This document shows, piece by piece, positions 45,761-53,935 of a DNA stretch of 62,735 nt (its first letter is position 1; each line of letters begins with the position of its first letter). Origin of the DNA: Thermococcus sp. JdFR-02. GTDB taxonomy: Archaea; Methanobacteriota_B; Thermococci; Thermococcales; Thermococcaceae. The stretch lies in contig MTLP01000025.1 in NCBI GenBank assembly GCA_002009975.1, positions 1 to 62,735 on the forward strand, written 5' to 3'. The notes under the pieces were generated by a model. The model worked only from the letters and a program-made list of their open reading frames with translations. It was not told the DNA's origin and did no database searches. The position numbers and the translations under genes are program-made.

Positions 45761-46470
45761 TAAAAGTGTATAGTGCGAGTTTAGCACAAGCGAGTGCTCA
45801 AGGAGTGATATTAAGCGTATTAATAGTTGCAATAGGTCTCGGAATCTACTTCCTGCTCTCCCACAAACCAGAGGCTTTAGGAGCATCTGTTCTCATGCTC
45901 ATTATCTCCCTTGCAGCAGAGAATTATTATCATGTAGTCTATGCCGCGGGTGCAATGCTCGGAATAGCATTGCTCATGCAAGTAACAGACTTCGATGAAG
46001 GAACATTGAGAAGCTCGTTGTTTTATGCAGGAATAAGCTCATTTGTAGCACTAATATTATTCTACATAATGCCAACGACAATTGACGCTTCTCTAAACTT
46101 AAAATTCTTGCTTCTCGTTGGGATAGCAGCGTTCTTCGTGCTCATTGAAGGTGTGAGAACTGGCTTCGAATATGACATTGAAGCAGTGATTGCAATGATA
46201 GTTGCATTTGCAATAGCATTTGCACTCTTGAACATTGTTGGCATCACTCACTTGAATTGGGGAATTGCCCTAATGACTTTTGGAGTAATCATCGAAGCCA
46301 TTTCAGGCGGATTCTTTGCAGTGACTTCTTTCGTGGCTGGACTAATCATTTGGCTTGACGACGTGGTTAGTTATTCAGCATATAATCAAAATCAAGGGGC
46401 ATTATCTTTGCTTCTCCCGATCGGAGTAGTGCTCATCGTAGTGTATGTTTACTTACTTTGGAGGGATTAG
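45757..46470 (+). CDS. 237-aa polytopic membrane protein, unknown
   Basis: Seven or eight predicted helices with almost no soluble loops, including ILSVLIVAIGLGIYFLLSHK and LLLPIGVVLIVVYVYLLWRD. ATG 45757 overlaps the preceding stop. No transport motif is seen. Could form part of a membrane-bound assembly or egress complex. Confidence 0.65.
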   Translation: MIKVYSASLAQASAQGVILSVLIVAIGLGIYFLLSHKPEALGASVLMLIISLAAENYYHVVYAAGAMLGIALLMQVTDFDEGTLRSSLFYAGISSFVALILFYIMPTTIDASLNLKFLLLVGIAAFFVLIEGVRTGFEYDIEAVIAMIVAFAIAFALLNIVGITHLNWGIALMTFGVIIEAISGGFFAVTSFVAGLIIWLDDVVSYSAYNQNQGALSLLLPIGVVLIVVYVYLLWRD

Positions 46471-46473
46471 AAA

Positions 46474-47133
46474 ATGAGGAAAAAAGCTCTCGCAGTTGTG
46501 ATTATTTTGTTGTTTGTAACAACTCCAGCCGTGGGTGCATGGTCCCTCAAGGATCTGCTCAAAGGTGCAGCGTCTAAGGCTCTCGACCTGTTTAAGAGAG
46601 AAGTCATGCCCATTGATGGCTATGAGAGTGTGCAATTAGGAGAAAGCTTTGTCATTGAAGGAGCTCACTGGTGGAATCCCGACTACTACGTTTACCTTGA
46701 CGAGGCAAAAATCCGCTTCAGCTGGTGGATTCCTCGCGAGGTAACCGTGAAAGCAAGCGTTTACAAGGTTTACTTTGGGATTATTGCGCTCTATCAAGGA
46801 CAAACAGATGATATTTGGTGGGACAAAGCAGAGATTGGCAAAGATGCCTGGATTGGTGCTTTTTGGATTAGTGGTTTTGATTGGAAGCGTAGCGGTTGGA
46901 GCAATGCAACAAAAGCCTACATCGCTTATAATCTTCCAGCAGCAGAGGACATGAGCAAGAATTACAATGTAACTATTCTTCAAAATGGAAGTATTAAGCT
47001 TGAATTTCCAAACGAAACAAAAATTCTCACAATAGAAGAGTTTGAAGGCTTTGGAAACATTACCGTCGTGAATGTGACGTATAAACATCTTATCGGCTCG
47101 CTTTATTTGGTTAGGAAAAGAGGTGATGAGTAA
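46474..47133 (+). CDS. 219-aa secreted protein of the element, unknown
   Basis: Signal peptide (KALAVVIILLFVTTPAVGA), then an amphipathic helix (LKDLLKGAASKALDLFKREV) and a beta-rich domain with many Trp residues (HWWNPDYYVYLDEAKIRFSW, FWISGFDWKRSGW). Several N-x-S/T sites lie near the C-terminus. GGAGGGATT precedes ATG 46474. Surface or virion component by position. Confidence 0.65.
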   Translation: MRKKALAVVIILLFVTTPAVGAWSLKDLLKGAASKALDLFKREVMPIDGYESVQLGESFVIEGAHWWNPDYYVYLDEAKIRFSWWIPREVTVKASVYKVYFGIIALYQGQTDDIWWDKAEIGKDAWIGAFWISGFDWKRSGWSNATKAYIAYNLPAAEDMSKNYNVTILQNGSIKLEFPNETKILTIEEFEGFGNITVVNVTYKHLIGSLYLVRKRGDE

Positions 47134-47432
47134 TGGATCTGCTTGAGTTAGTTGAGTACATTTGGTTTGGTCTGATTGTGATATTGGCTTTCCTTACACT
47201 AAGCGGACAAGTAACGGCATTATTTGCCTTGATTGCCTTCATCGGAGCAATAGCAATCCACTACATTACCAACAAAGGAAATCCCTTCATTGTAAACCTT
47301 GCACCTTTAGGGGCAGGCTTTCGGATGTTTATCGCAGAATTCATTTTGATATTGAGCTTATTGACTGGAAACCTGCTCCTCGCCCTCGTGGCTGGAGCTT
47401 ACATTCCAGTCGAATACTTCGTAGGTGATTAA
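47133..47432 (+). CDS. 99-aa small membrane protein (capsid candidate)
   Basis: Helical hydrophobic segments (FGLIVILAFLTLSGQVTALF, FIAEFILILSLLTGNLLLAL) around a short polar turn NKGNPFIVN. Small proteins made of two hydrophobic hairpins are typical of major capsid proteins of spindle-shaped archaeal viruses, so this is a candidate, without direct proof. AGGTGATG precedes ATG 47133, which overlaps the previous stop. Confidence 0.62.
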   Translation: MDLLELVEYIWFGLIVILAFLTLSGQVTALFALIAFIGAIAIHYITNKGNPFIVNLAPLGAGFRMFIAEFILILSLLTGNLLLALVAGAYIPVEYFVGD

Positions 47433-47434
47433 CC

Positions 47435-47773
47435 ATGTTTGACTTGGACAATATTAAAAATGGAGCAATCCTTGGCATTGCATATCTCTTTATTTACACT
47501 CTACTCTTTGGATTCCCAAAAGGGAGCTTAGACGACGTTGGTTATGCGTTTATCATTCTATTCATGATAGCAGCGTACTTTATACTGACGATTATCTTTG
47601 CATTAGTGGCAATCTTCATGTTCGACATCAGAGGACCAATCGCTTACCTCCTGCTATTCGCACCAATTCCAATTTGGTTAGTTTTGGCATTTGGGCAAGA
47701 GCCATTATCCATTTATGCGTATTGGTTCGTTCCTCCAGCCTGTTTTGTCCTAGCGTCAGTATTTGCCGAGTGA
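47435..47773 (+). CDS. 112-aa small membrane protein
   Basis: Three to four hydrophobic helices (GIAYLFIYTLLFGFPKG, IILFMIAAYFILTIIFALVA, YLLLFAPIPIWLVLAFG). It starts 2 bp after the previous gene with GGTGATT. No motif recognised. Confidence 0.6.
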   Translation: MFDLDNIKNGAILGIAYLFIYTLLFGFPKGSLDDVGYAFIILFMIAAYFILTIIFALVAIFMFDIRGPIAYLLLFAPIPIWLVLAFGQEPLSIYAYWFVPPACFVLASVFAE

Positions 47774-47783
47774 GGTGAGGGCT

Positions 47784-47924
47784 TTGGATAAGGTTAGAAT
47801 GCTCGAGAGAAAGCTTGACGTGATAAAAGAGCTCAAAGTGCGCTTTGCAAGGGAAGAAGCTCAACTATTGAGGAAGATTAAGCAAGCAAAAATGAGGAGG
47901 GCTGGTCATGGAAGTCAATCCTGA
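47784..47924 (+). CDS. 46-aa basic coiled-coil miniprotein
   Basis: Short gene starting at TTG 47784 behind GAGGTGAGG and overlapping the next gene by 17 bp. The product is one charged helix (RMLERKLDVIKELKVRFARE, then RKIKQAKMRR), suited to DNA or scaffold binding. The strong ribosome site and perfect packing between neighbours argue that it is real. Confidence 0.6.
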   Translation: MDKVRMLERKLDVIKELKVRFAREEAQLLRKIKQAKMRRAGHGSQS

Positions 47925-48813
47925 GATACGTGAAGATATTAGAGCCGAGCTTGCGAGAAAGGTCGAGGGAAAAGACAGCCAAAAGGCTAGGATCATTAAG
48001 TTCACACTCCTCGGGATTGGCATCGGTGCAGTAGTAGGTCTCATTATGTTGGCTTTTCCAGGATTTTATGACACGCTCTATAAAATTCACCAAGGTCTAG
48101 CCAAGCCAAGGTATAGTTTCTACATCCTCCTTGGCTCAATAGCATTTATCGAATTTATGCGCATGACTTGGATCGAGAGCGCAAAAGCCAGAAGCAAGAG
48201 ACTAATTCCCTTAACATCGCCAGAAATGGAAATTTGGGTCAAAGAAAAGCCCTTGATTGGCATAAAATTACCCTTCACGGGCAAGGAGGTAAAGAGCCGC
48301 CGTATAAAACCTCACATAGTAGAGACTGAGCTCGGATGGTTGGTTTATCCTAACAAGAGTCTACTGAGCCCGCAGTGGAATGGTGAGGTCCATCATATTC
48401 CAGGTGACACTATTTTCGGCTACGGCAATACAAGAATAATTGCCGCGAAACAGCCCACCAATCCAACTTACTATATGACTGACGAGACAACCGGAGAGAA
48501 AATCCCGGTTTATGTCTGGCAACCAATTAACATTGGTGGCGAGATGTATATGCGCGCTCTCAAGGAAATTGAGTACCTCAAGACAGAGAACAAGATTCTC
48601 CAAGAGTTTGCCAAGAAGGGTTATGAGCTTGCCGAAACCATCAAGGAAATTCCTGAGGAATTCTTCGAAGAGTTGAGCAACCGTGGCTTCGAGAAGGCAA
48701 AGCAGATGCTTGAGATCGTTGGTAAGGGCTTCTTCAGCGAACTTGGCAAGATAAACAAGGAGATGTTTACCGCCATCATTGAAGAGCTGAAGAAATCAAA
48801 AGAGGCTTGGTGA
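47908..48813 (+). CDS. 301-aa membrane protein with cytosolic domain, unknown
   Basis: Two helices near the N-terminus (FTLLGIGIGAVVGLIMLAF and FYILLGSIAFIEFMRMTWI) anchor a ~210-residue soluble region, beta-rich first (GWLVYPNKSLLSPQWNGEVH, GDTIFGYGNTRII) and then a long C-terminal coiled coil (YLKTENKILQEFAKKGYELA). GAGGAGG precedes ATG 47908. Looks like a membrane anchor for an assembly machine; no family recognised. Confidence 0.65.
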   Translation: MEVNPEIREDIRAELARKVEGKDSQKARIIKFTLLGIGIGAVVGLIMLAFPGFYDTLYKIHQGLAKPRYSFYILLGSIAFIEFMRMTWIESAKARSKRLIPLTSPEMEIWVKEKPLIGIKLPFTGKEVKSRRIKPHIVETELGWLVYPNKSLLSPQWNGEVHHIPGDTIFGYGNTRIIAAKQPTNPTYYMTDETTGEKIPVYVWQPINIGGEMYMRALKEIEYLKTENKILQEFAKKGYELAETIKEIPEEFFEELSNRGFEKAKQMLEIVGKGFFSELGKINKEMFTAIIEELKKSKEAW

Positions 48814-48816
48814 ACC

Positions 48817-48829
48817 TTTCATTTTTTCT
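48817..48829 (+). terminator. T-rich terminator after the membrane-protein operon
   Basis: CTTTCATTTTTTC directly follows the stop at 48813. T runs end transcription in Thermococcales, so this should close the 40.1-48.8 kb operon before the structured region. Confidence 0.5.
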
Positions 48830-48836
48830 AAATCTT

Positions 48837-48949
48837 GCCGTGAAAGGGGTTGGACGCAAGTAGGGGTTCCGAAAGCGTCCACCCCCACGGCACCGGCCCA
48901 TGTGGGCCAAAACCGGTCACGAGGTGATTAGGGAAAAAAGCACCCTAAT
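48837..48949 (+). ncRNA. Three consecutive stable hairpins: candidate structured RNA, leader or origin
   Basis: Hairpin 1: GCCGTG (48837-48842) pairs with CACGGC (48886-48891), and GGGGTTGGACGC (48846-48857) with GCGTCCACCCC (48875-48885), with one bulged T and a 17-nt loop. Hairpin 2: ACC(48892-94)/GGT(48915-17) around GGCCC(48895-99)-ATGT-GGGCC(48904-08). Hairpin 3: ATTAGGG (48927-33)/CCCTAAT (48943-49) with a 9-nt loop. The GC-rich stems stand out from the AT-rich surroundings. It precedes the winged-helix/ATPase genes by about 55 bp. Strand and transcription are assumed. Confidence 0.55.
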
Positions 48950-49005
48950 GGCTTGACGGCCACACATCGTGAGAATCATGTATCTCTGAAAAGGAGGGAA
49001 AAACC

Positions 49006-49551
49006 ATGGTGAAAGAGTTAGTTGAGAGTAGAAAAGAATATATTTCACGTTTGAAGGCCGAAGCAGCACAAGAAGTAGAAGCCAAGTATCTCGACCTAGC
49101 ACTTGAGTTGATCGAAGAAGCTCAAAATCTCGAGAAAGACATGTCTAAAATCGCTGGAATCTACAGAGAGCGCAAGCTCAAGATGGCGTTAGAGATCATC
49201 GAGAACTACAAACGAGCCAATGATCTTCTTATCAAGGCTATTCTCACCGGAGAAAGTATGGAGATAGCTCTCAAGAAGCTTGAAAAGGCCGTCAGCTCAC
49301 GTGCGCCGTTAAGGATGAAGATCATTGCGGCATTGTATGGAGAGAAGGATCCAATGACACCTTCTGAGCTTGCTGAAAAGTTCGGGCTTGCAGTTCCGAC
49401 AGTCCATGAAGCACTTCAAGAGCTTCTGAGACTTCAGCTTATTGAGAAAGATGAAAAAGGTCGTTACAAGCTCCGTGATCAGGTTATGGAGAGCATCTTC
49501 AGGCTCCTCTGGAGCGGAGTTAACGAGCTCAAAGCGAGGGGAGAACTATGA
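49006..49551 (+). CDS. Winged-helix regulator with N-terminal coiled coil
   Basis: The 181-aa protein has a long helical N-terminal half (KAEAAQEVEAKYLDLALELI) and a winged helix in the C-terminal half (MTPSELAEKFGLAVPTVHEA, LQELLRLQLIEKDEKGRYKL). AAGGAGGG precedes ATG 49006. Its stop overlaps the ATPase start by 4 bp, so it may control or dock the ATPase rather than act as a free repressor. Confidence 0.78.
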   Translation: MVKELVESRKEYISRLKAEAAQEVEAKYLDLALELIEEAQNLEKDMSKIAGIYRERKLKMALEIIENYKRANDLLIKAILTGESMEIALKKLEKAVSSRAPLRMKIIAALYGEKDPMTPSELAEKFGLAVPTVHEALQELLRLQLIEKDEKGRYKLRDQVMESIFRLLWSGVNELKARGEL

Positions 49552-50801
49552 TGTCCCAATACCTTGACCGCTTTGTTATCGAGCCTGAGGAAATCAAAAT
49601 TGACTGGCCAAAAACTCACGCCGTGGGCATCACCAAAGGTGGAAATTTCGTTTATGTTTCCGCTGACATGATACATCGGTACATCTCTGGCCAGACTAAC
49701 ACGGGAAAGACCACGCTTGCACAGACACTCATGGAAGTAGACTTCCTCCGCGGGCGAAAAATTGTCGAGATAGAGCCCGCCTTGGAAGCAAAGAACGAGA
49801 GAGGCTTCATGAACATGCCCAACAATGACGAAAACATGCTCGAGGTGCTCAACAAGTACTTTCATGTTGAGCCGAGACCATTTAGAGCCATTATCTATTC
49901 TCCTGTCACAAGAAAATACCGTGCTTTCATGAAGAACGATGAAGGGATACGATCAAAGTTCTACAAACCACTGAAGATCACCGAGCCAGATGTTGTGGAC
50001 CTACTCAAATCAATATTTCCTGGAGGATCCATTGAAAGGTTAATCGTGAAAAAGGCTCACAAGCTCTACACCGAAGAAATTGAGCCCAAAAGGAAAAACC
50101 GGACAATTGAAGGGTTCCTCGAGACGTTCCAAGAGGTCGGAAAGAACGCAAATTTCAGCAGCTTTACCCTCATGAAGCTTGAATACATCGCCAGCATCCT
50201 TCATAGCGATGGAAAATACAAGATAGATGAAATACTCCAGAAGAAAGACGAAATAAGCGTCTTTACTTTCTCATTTATTCCTGATCCTCTAGATCGCTAC
50301 ATTTGGGCTATGGCAGTCTTGAACATAATCTACGACCGGTGGGAGGATATCAAACGGAGGGACGACGTTCTAAGTTTCTTCGTTGCCGACGCCCACTTAC
50401 TTGCACCCAAGAAGAAGAAAGATATGATTGACACGCTCGTTAGATACCAGGAGCGTATGAAGCAGAACCTCCAAGTCTATGCAAGAATCTCTCGTGGTAA
50501 GGGGCTGGTGTGGACCCTCGACAGCCAAGAGTACGACGATCTCGACGACGTGGTAGTTGCGCAGTGCCAAGAGAGGTTTGTTAAGCGTATGAGAAGCCGT
50601 GAAGTAGCTGAAAAACTGAAGATCGACTATAAAGAGCTAAAGCGCCTCCATCCCAAGTTCGCATTCTTTGATGACGGCTACATGATAAAGAAAATTCTCA
50701 TTAGGCCTCCAATGTCAAGAAAAGCCCGCTCTGGAGAATTTCTGCCCATCCATTTTGTTAAGGAATACGAGAGGTGGGAGAATGAGGAAGCGAATTATTA
50801 G
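49548..50801 (+). CDS. HerA/FtsK-like P-loop ATPase of the element
   Basis: The 417-aa protein has Walker A ISGQTNTGKTTLAQTL (K54), a Walker B-like strand SFFVADAHLL (D281 region) and LVWTLDSQEYDDLDDVVVAQ as sensor-like part, in the layout of archaeal plasmid and virus ATPases of the HerA/FtsK/VirB4 clade. Related proteins in PAV1, TPV1 and TKV elements are thought to package or move DNA. ATG 49548 and the next codon ATG are alternative starts. It lies beside a winged-helix protein and a coiled-coil membrane protein, suggesting a membrane-bound DNA translocase. Confidence 0.85.
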   Translation: MMSQYLDRFVIEPEEIKIDWPKTHAVGITKGGNFVYVSADMIHRYISGQTNTGKTTLAQTLMEVDFLRGRKIVEIEPALEAKNERGFMNMPNNDENMLEVLNKYFHVEPRPFRAIIYSPVTRKYRAFMKNDEGIRSKFYKPLKITEPDVVDLLKSIFPGGSIERLIVKKAHKLYTEEIEPKRKNRTIEGFLETFQEVGKNANFSSFTLMKLEYIASILHSDGKYKIDEILQKKDEISVFTFSFIPDPLDRYIWAMAVLNIIYDRWEDIKRRDDVLSFFVADAHLLAPKKKKDMIDTLVRYQERMKQNLQVYARISRGKGLVWTLDSQEYDDLDDVVVAQCQERFVKRMRSREVAEKLKIDYKELKRLHPKFAFFDDGYMIKKILIRPPMSRKARSGEFLPIHFVKEYERWENEEANY

Positions 50802-51936
50802 CATATTATTCATATTAATATATATAGGAATATTGGGAGGGGCACTTGCATATAGTCAAACCCTAAAACTCAATGTCGGCGATGAAATATATATTGATGA
50901 CCTGCATATCTTTATAAATAAAAACAAGCTTGATAATCGCACTATAGCCATCGTCGAGTATCAAGATAACATCTATCTCATTTGGGAAGGGCAAAACAGG
51001 ACAATCGGGAATTATTCTATTCAAGTCTTCCCATTCAAAGACTATGTTTACCTCATAGTATCAGCACCATCAAACTTTACCGTACGTTTTCCAGGAGAAG
51101 AAAATCAAACGCTTACCAATCAAACAAGCTCAAATCAGACAATAGCAAACCAAACTAATGCCACCATTACCACTCCTGGAAACATGACCCTCAACCTCAC
51201 CAACATCACTATTCCAGGAATAGCAAACATAACAGGAAACTACACATGCTCAAGCGTCGAAGAATGTCAAGCACTCATTGAGCAGCTGCAGAAAGAGCTC
51301 GAGAAAGTAAAGCAAGAGAAAGCAGAACTTGAGAAACAAATACAATACTTGCAACAGCAGCTCAACATCACACAAACTGAAAAGAAGCAGCTTGAAGAGC
51401 AGATCAAAATCTTACAACAAGCCCTTGAGGAGAGAAACAAAAAAATCAGAGAGCTTGAGCAAATAATTGCCGAGCTCGAAAAAGAAAAATGGTCATGGGA
51501 GACCGCGAAGGAGAAAGCTGAAGAGCAGTATTTGCTTTGGACGCCCTACTTGTTCCCGGTCGTTCTTGGAAGCTTACTCGTCTATTACAGGCGTTACAAG
51601 AAGACTAAGAAATATGCAGAAGTCATGATCGACCAGAAGGCAAGAGAGCTGAAAGAGGAGCTCTTAAGCGAGTATCTCAAGAAAGACATACTAAGAGCAA
51701 AAATTGAGAGCATAGTTGATGATCCAAACCTCCTGGTCATCTTGAGGACTATCATCCCGCAATTGACGGGTAGCCAGGAAATCACGAAGGGAGATATTCT
51801 TGCAGTGGACATTGAAAAAGTCGCCGAGCTCGCAAGAAAGCGCTTCTTATTGAAAGAGAACCGCGTTGAATATCTCAAGAAGAAACTTGCTGAGCTGAAA
51901 GAAGAGATTAAAGAAGAGGTTGGAGGTGAAGAGTGA
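50782..51936 (+). CDS. Coiled-coil membrane protein of the element
   Basis: The 384-aa protein has a signal/anchor (IISILFILIYIGILGGALAY), an external beta domain followed by an Asn/Thr-rich region with many glycosylation sites (QTLTNQTSSNQTIANQTNAT), a long heptad coiled coil (about 165-255), a transmembrane helix (WTPYLFPVVLGSLLVYY) and a charged cytosolic helical tail. ATG 50782 follows GAGGTGGGAG and overlaps the ATPase end by 20 bp. It might link outside contacts to the ATPase inside. Confidence 0.75.
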   Translation: MRKRIISILFILIYIGILGGALAYSQTLKLNVGDEIYIDDLHIFINKNKLDNRTIAIVEYQDNIYLIWEGQNRTIGNYSIQVFPFKDYVYLIVSAPSNFTVRFPGEENQTLTNQTSSNQTIANQTNATITTPGNMTLNLTNITIPGIANITGNYTCSSVEECQALIEQLQKELEKVKQEKAELEKQIQYLQQQLNITQTEKKQLEEQIKILQQALEERNKKIRELEQIIAELEKEKWSWETAKEKAEEQYLLWTPYLFPVVLGSLLVYYRRYKKTKKYAEVMIDQKARELKEELLSEYLKKDILRAKIESIVDDPNLLVILRTIIPQLTGSQEITKGDILAVDIEKVAELARKRFLLKENRVEYLKKKLAELKEEIKEEVGGEE

Positions 51937-52229
51937 TGAGTGTTTTTGATATTTTTCTCAAAGTATTTGTATTAATCGGTATCATAGCAGTTCTGCTACT
52001 ACTTTACGACAACCTCTTTAGACCTTGGAGGGCAATTGAAAGGAGCATCCATGAATTAGAAGAAGAACTCAAGATGCTTGAAAGAGGAGGCTGGAGAGCG
52101 AAGATAACAACATGGCTCAACGAGCCTTGGCTAAAGGGAGACATTGAAAAGCACAAAGAGCTGCTTAGGATGCGCATAGGTGCGAAGAAGAGAGAAGCAA
52201 ATGCCTATTACCTTCTGAGGAGGGAATAA
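51936..52229 (+). CDS. 97-aa membrane-anchored helical protein
   Basis: One N-terminal helix (FLKVFVLIGIIAVLLLLY) and a charged cytosolic coiled region (SIHELEEELKMLERGGWRAK). ATG 51936 shares its first base with the stop of the preceding gene; GGAGGTGAAGAG lies before it. Probable subunit of the same membrane assembly. Confidence 0.65.
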   Translation: MSVFDIFLKVFVLIGIIAVLLLLYDNLFRPWRAIERSIHELEEELKMLERGGWRAKITTWLNEPWLKGDIEKHKELLRMRIGAKKREANAYYLLRRE

Positions 52230-52230
52230 A

Positions 52231-52503
52231 ATGTTTGAGTGGTTCTTTATCATTTCACTTTTCCTTGGCGGCTGGCTCATCTACGAAATGCTAAAAGACA
52301 AAATCCACGGACCTGGAAGGTACTGGATCACCATGAACGTCGAAGGCGATGCAGAAAGAATAGAATACCTCATCAAAAAACTCGCCAAAGACAACAAAAT
52401 CAAGATCAGAAGTTACCGCGTGAGCACGGAGAAACCCACTACAAAAAATCCGAAAAGAATTTTTAGTTTGAAGAAGAAAAAAGAGAATGAGGGACCAAAA
52501 TGA
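52231..52503 (+). CDS. 90-aa membrane-anchored basic protein
   Basis: One N-terminal helix (WFFIISLFLGGWLIYEMLK), then a small domain (ERIEYLIKKLAKDNKIKIRS) and a lysine-rich tail. GGAGGG precedes ATG 52231; its stop overlaps the next ATG. No family recognised. Confidence 0.62.
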   Translation: MFEWFFIISLFLGGWLIYEMLKDKIHGPGRYWITMNVEGDAERIEYLIKKLAKDNKIKIRSYRVSTEKPTTKNPKRIFSLKKKKENEGPK

Positions 52504-53891
52504 AAAAGGCTGTGTGCTTGTTAATCTCCCTCTTAATTTTAAGCATGGTCCCATGGACCGGTGCAAGTGAAATTTCAAAATTCCACATCAAAGTTGGAGA
52601 GCCATTAGAGTTAGATATTCCAGGAGCCCACATTCTTTATGATGGAAGCGAATTCAGCTACTCATCCAGGGATGGATGGTGTGCAGATTTAACAGTGAAA
52701 TTTACAGAAACTGGAAACGTGCACAGCGTTGGTGCATGTGAAGTTGGCTTTGTTGATGCCGATGGAAAGTATAGGTGGTTCCTGAGGAACTTTGAAGAGA
52801 CAGATAACCCGCAAGAAATCAAGCTTGGTCTTTTTGAAGAATGGAATCAAATTGAAGTTAGGGCAATAGATCCAATTCAAGGAGCTGTAACTGTTAAAGA
52901 TACATACAAAGGTAAAACACTTTACTTCAAAATCGGAACAAAAATAGAGATTAAAGATAGGAGTACAAATGCAAGAACAGTTCTTGAGCTTAAGAATATA
53001 GAAACAAGCCTTTTAGGATCTAAAGCCGTGTTTGTTTGGCATGAATATAAAGTCTATGAAGCCGATGTTGTTGTTGAAGAATATCAAGAACAACAACCAA
53101 GCCCATCATCTGCTCCTCCACAAGCGAACCAAACCAATGCAACTACTCCTGGAATGTTGGATCCAACGAAAATTATGACAGCGATGATAGTTGTCGGTGA
53201 GAATGCTGCAGGAGCCGACGTGGCGGCTGGTGCAAAAGTAGCTATAGCGGTTCAGAAATGGGTCGACATTGTGAAGGAAAAATCCGGAGATGTGGTCATT
53301 CCAGGCCTTGGAGGGCTTGGCACCAAGCTGGCAACAATCGCTTCAAAGAACCTAAATGCGGATGCTATGCTTGACACGGAAGTGACTGATCCCGGCAAAA
53401 TCGGATTTGTAGTTTATAGTGTTGGGGGACCAGCAGCAAACAGATATTCTGCAATGCTCAACAGCAGAACAGACCTTCCAGTGCGCTTTGTCAAGGAAAA
53501 CGGCAAATGGTACCTCGTTAGCAAGAGTGGTGAAAAGTGGAGCGGAAGCTACGGAGTTATAATGATAATTCCTGCAGTAAGAGACGTTGACGAATTTAAG
53601 GAAAACTTCATGAAAGGTAACTTCAAGATCATGGACGTGCTCGTTGCAGGACTTGACAGATGGGGAACCTATGCTGCCTGCGACCTTCTGAAAGGAGAAT
53701 TCTTGAAGCCCGTGAAAGACATCCAACCAGATAAAAACTTCATGTCTCTTGTTCAGCTACAAGCGCAGATTCTGACAATGTTCGCTGATCCATTCAGCAT
53801 CTTCGAGGTAGGCTTTGACCCAACAAAGCTGCCGATAACTGCAATAATCGTGGACAAAGATGGAAAAATAGTAAAGGTTGTGATGGGCTAA
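52500..53891 (+). CDS. Secreted protein with S-layer-like C-terminal domain
   Basis: The 463-aa protein has a signal peptide (VCLLISLLILSMVPWTGA), a beta-rich N-terminal half resembling S-layer repeats (YKGKTLYFKIGTKIEI, ETSLLGSKAVFVWHEYKVYE), a Pro/Ser/Thr linker, and a C-terminal domain with IVVGENAAGADVAAGAKVAI and VVYSVGGPAANRYSAMLNSR. The VVGxNAxxxDVxxAxxIA pattern and GGPAxN are those of archaeal S-layer proteins. The element may use it to join or alter the host envelope. The T-rich stretch after it should end the operon. Confidence 0.75.
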   Translation: MKKAVCLLISLLILSMVPWTGASEISKFHIKVGEPLELDIPGAHILYDGSEFSYSSRDGWCADLTVKFTETGNVHSVGACEVGFVDADGKYRWFLRNFEETDNPQEIKLGLFEEWNQIEVRAIDPIQGAVTVKDTYKGKTLYFKIGTKIEIKDRSTNARTVLELKNIETSLLGSKAVFVWHEYKVYEADVVVEEYQEQQPSPSSAPPQANQTNATTPGMLDPTKIMTAMIVVGENAAGADVAAGAKVAIAVQKWVDIVKEKSGDVVIPGLGGLGTKLATIASKNLNADAMLDTEVTDPGKIGFVVYSVGGPAANRYSAMLNSRTDLPVRFVKENGKWYLVSKSGEKWSGSYGVIMIIPAVRDVDEFKENFMKGNFKIMDVLVAGLDRWGTYAACDLLKGEFLKPVKDIQPDKNFMSLVQLQAQILTMFADPFSIFEVGFDPTKLPITAIIVDKDGKIVKVVMG

Positions 53892-53909
53892 TTTTTATTT
53901 TTTGTTCTT
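53892..53909 (+). terminator. T-rich terminator after the S-layer-like gene
   Basis: TTTTTATTTTTTGTTCTT directly follows the stop, as expected for archaeal intrinsic termination. Confidence 0.5.
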
Positions 53910-53935
53910 AACATTGGTATTGAGAGGTGATCATC

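Noticed and set aside
48837-48949. H/ACA or C/D box guide RNA
   Set aside because: No ACA box after the stems and no C/D box pair (TGATGA with CTGA) in the right order; left as an unclassified structured region.
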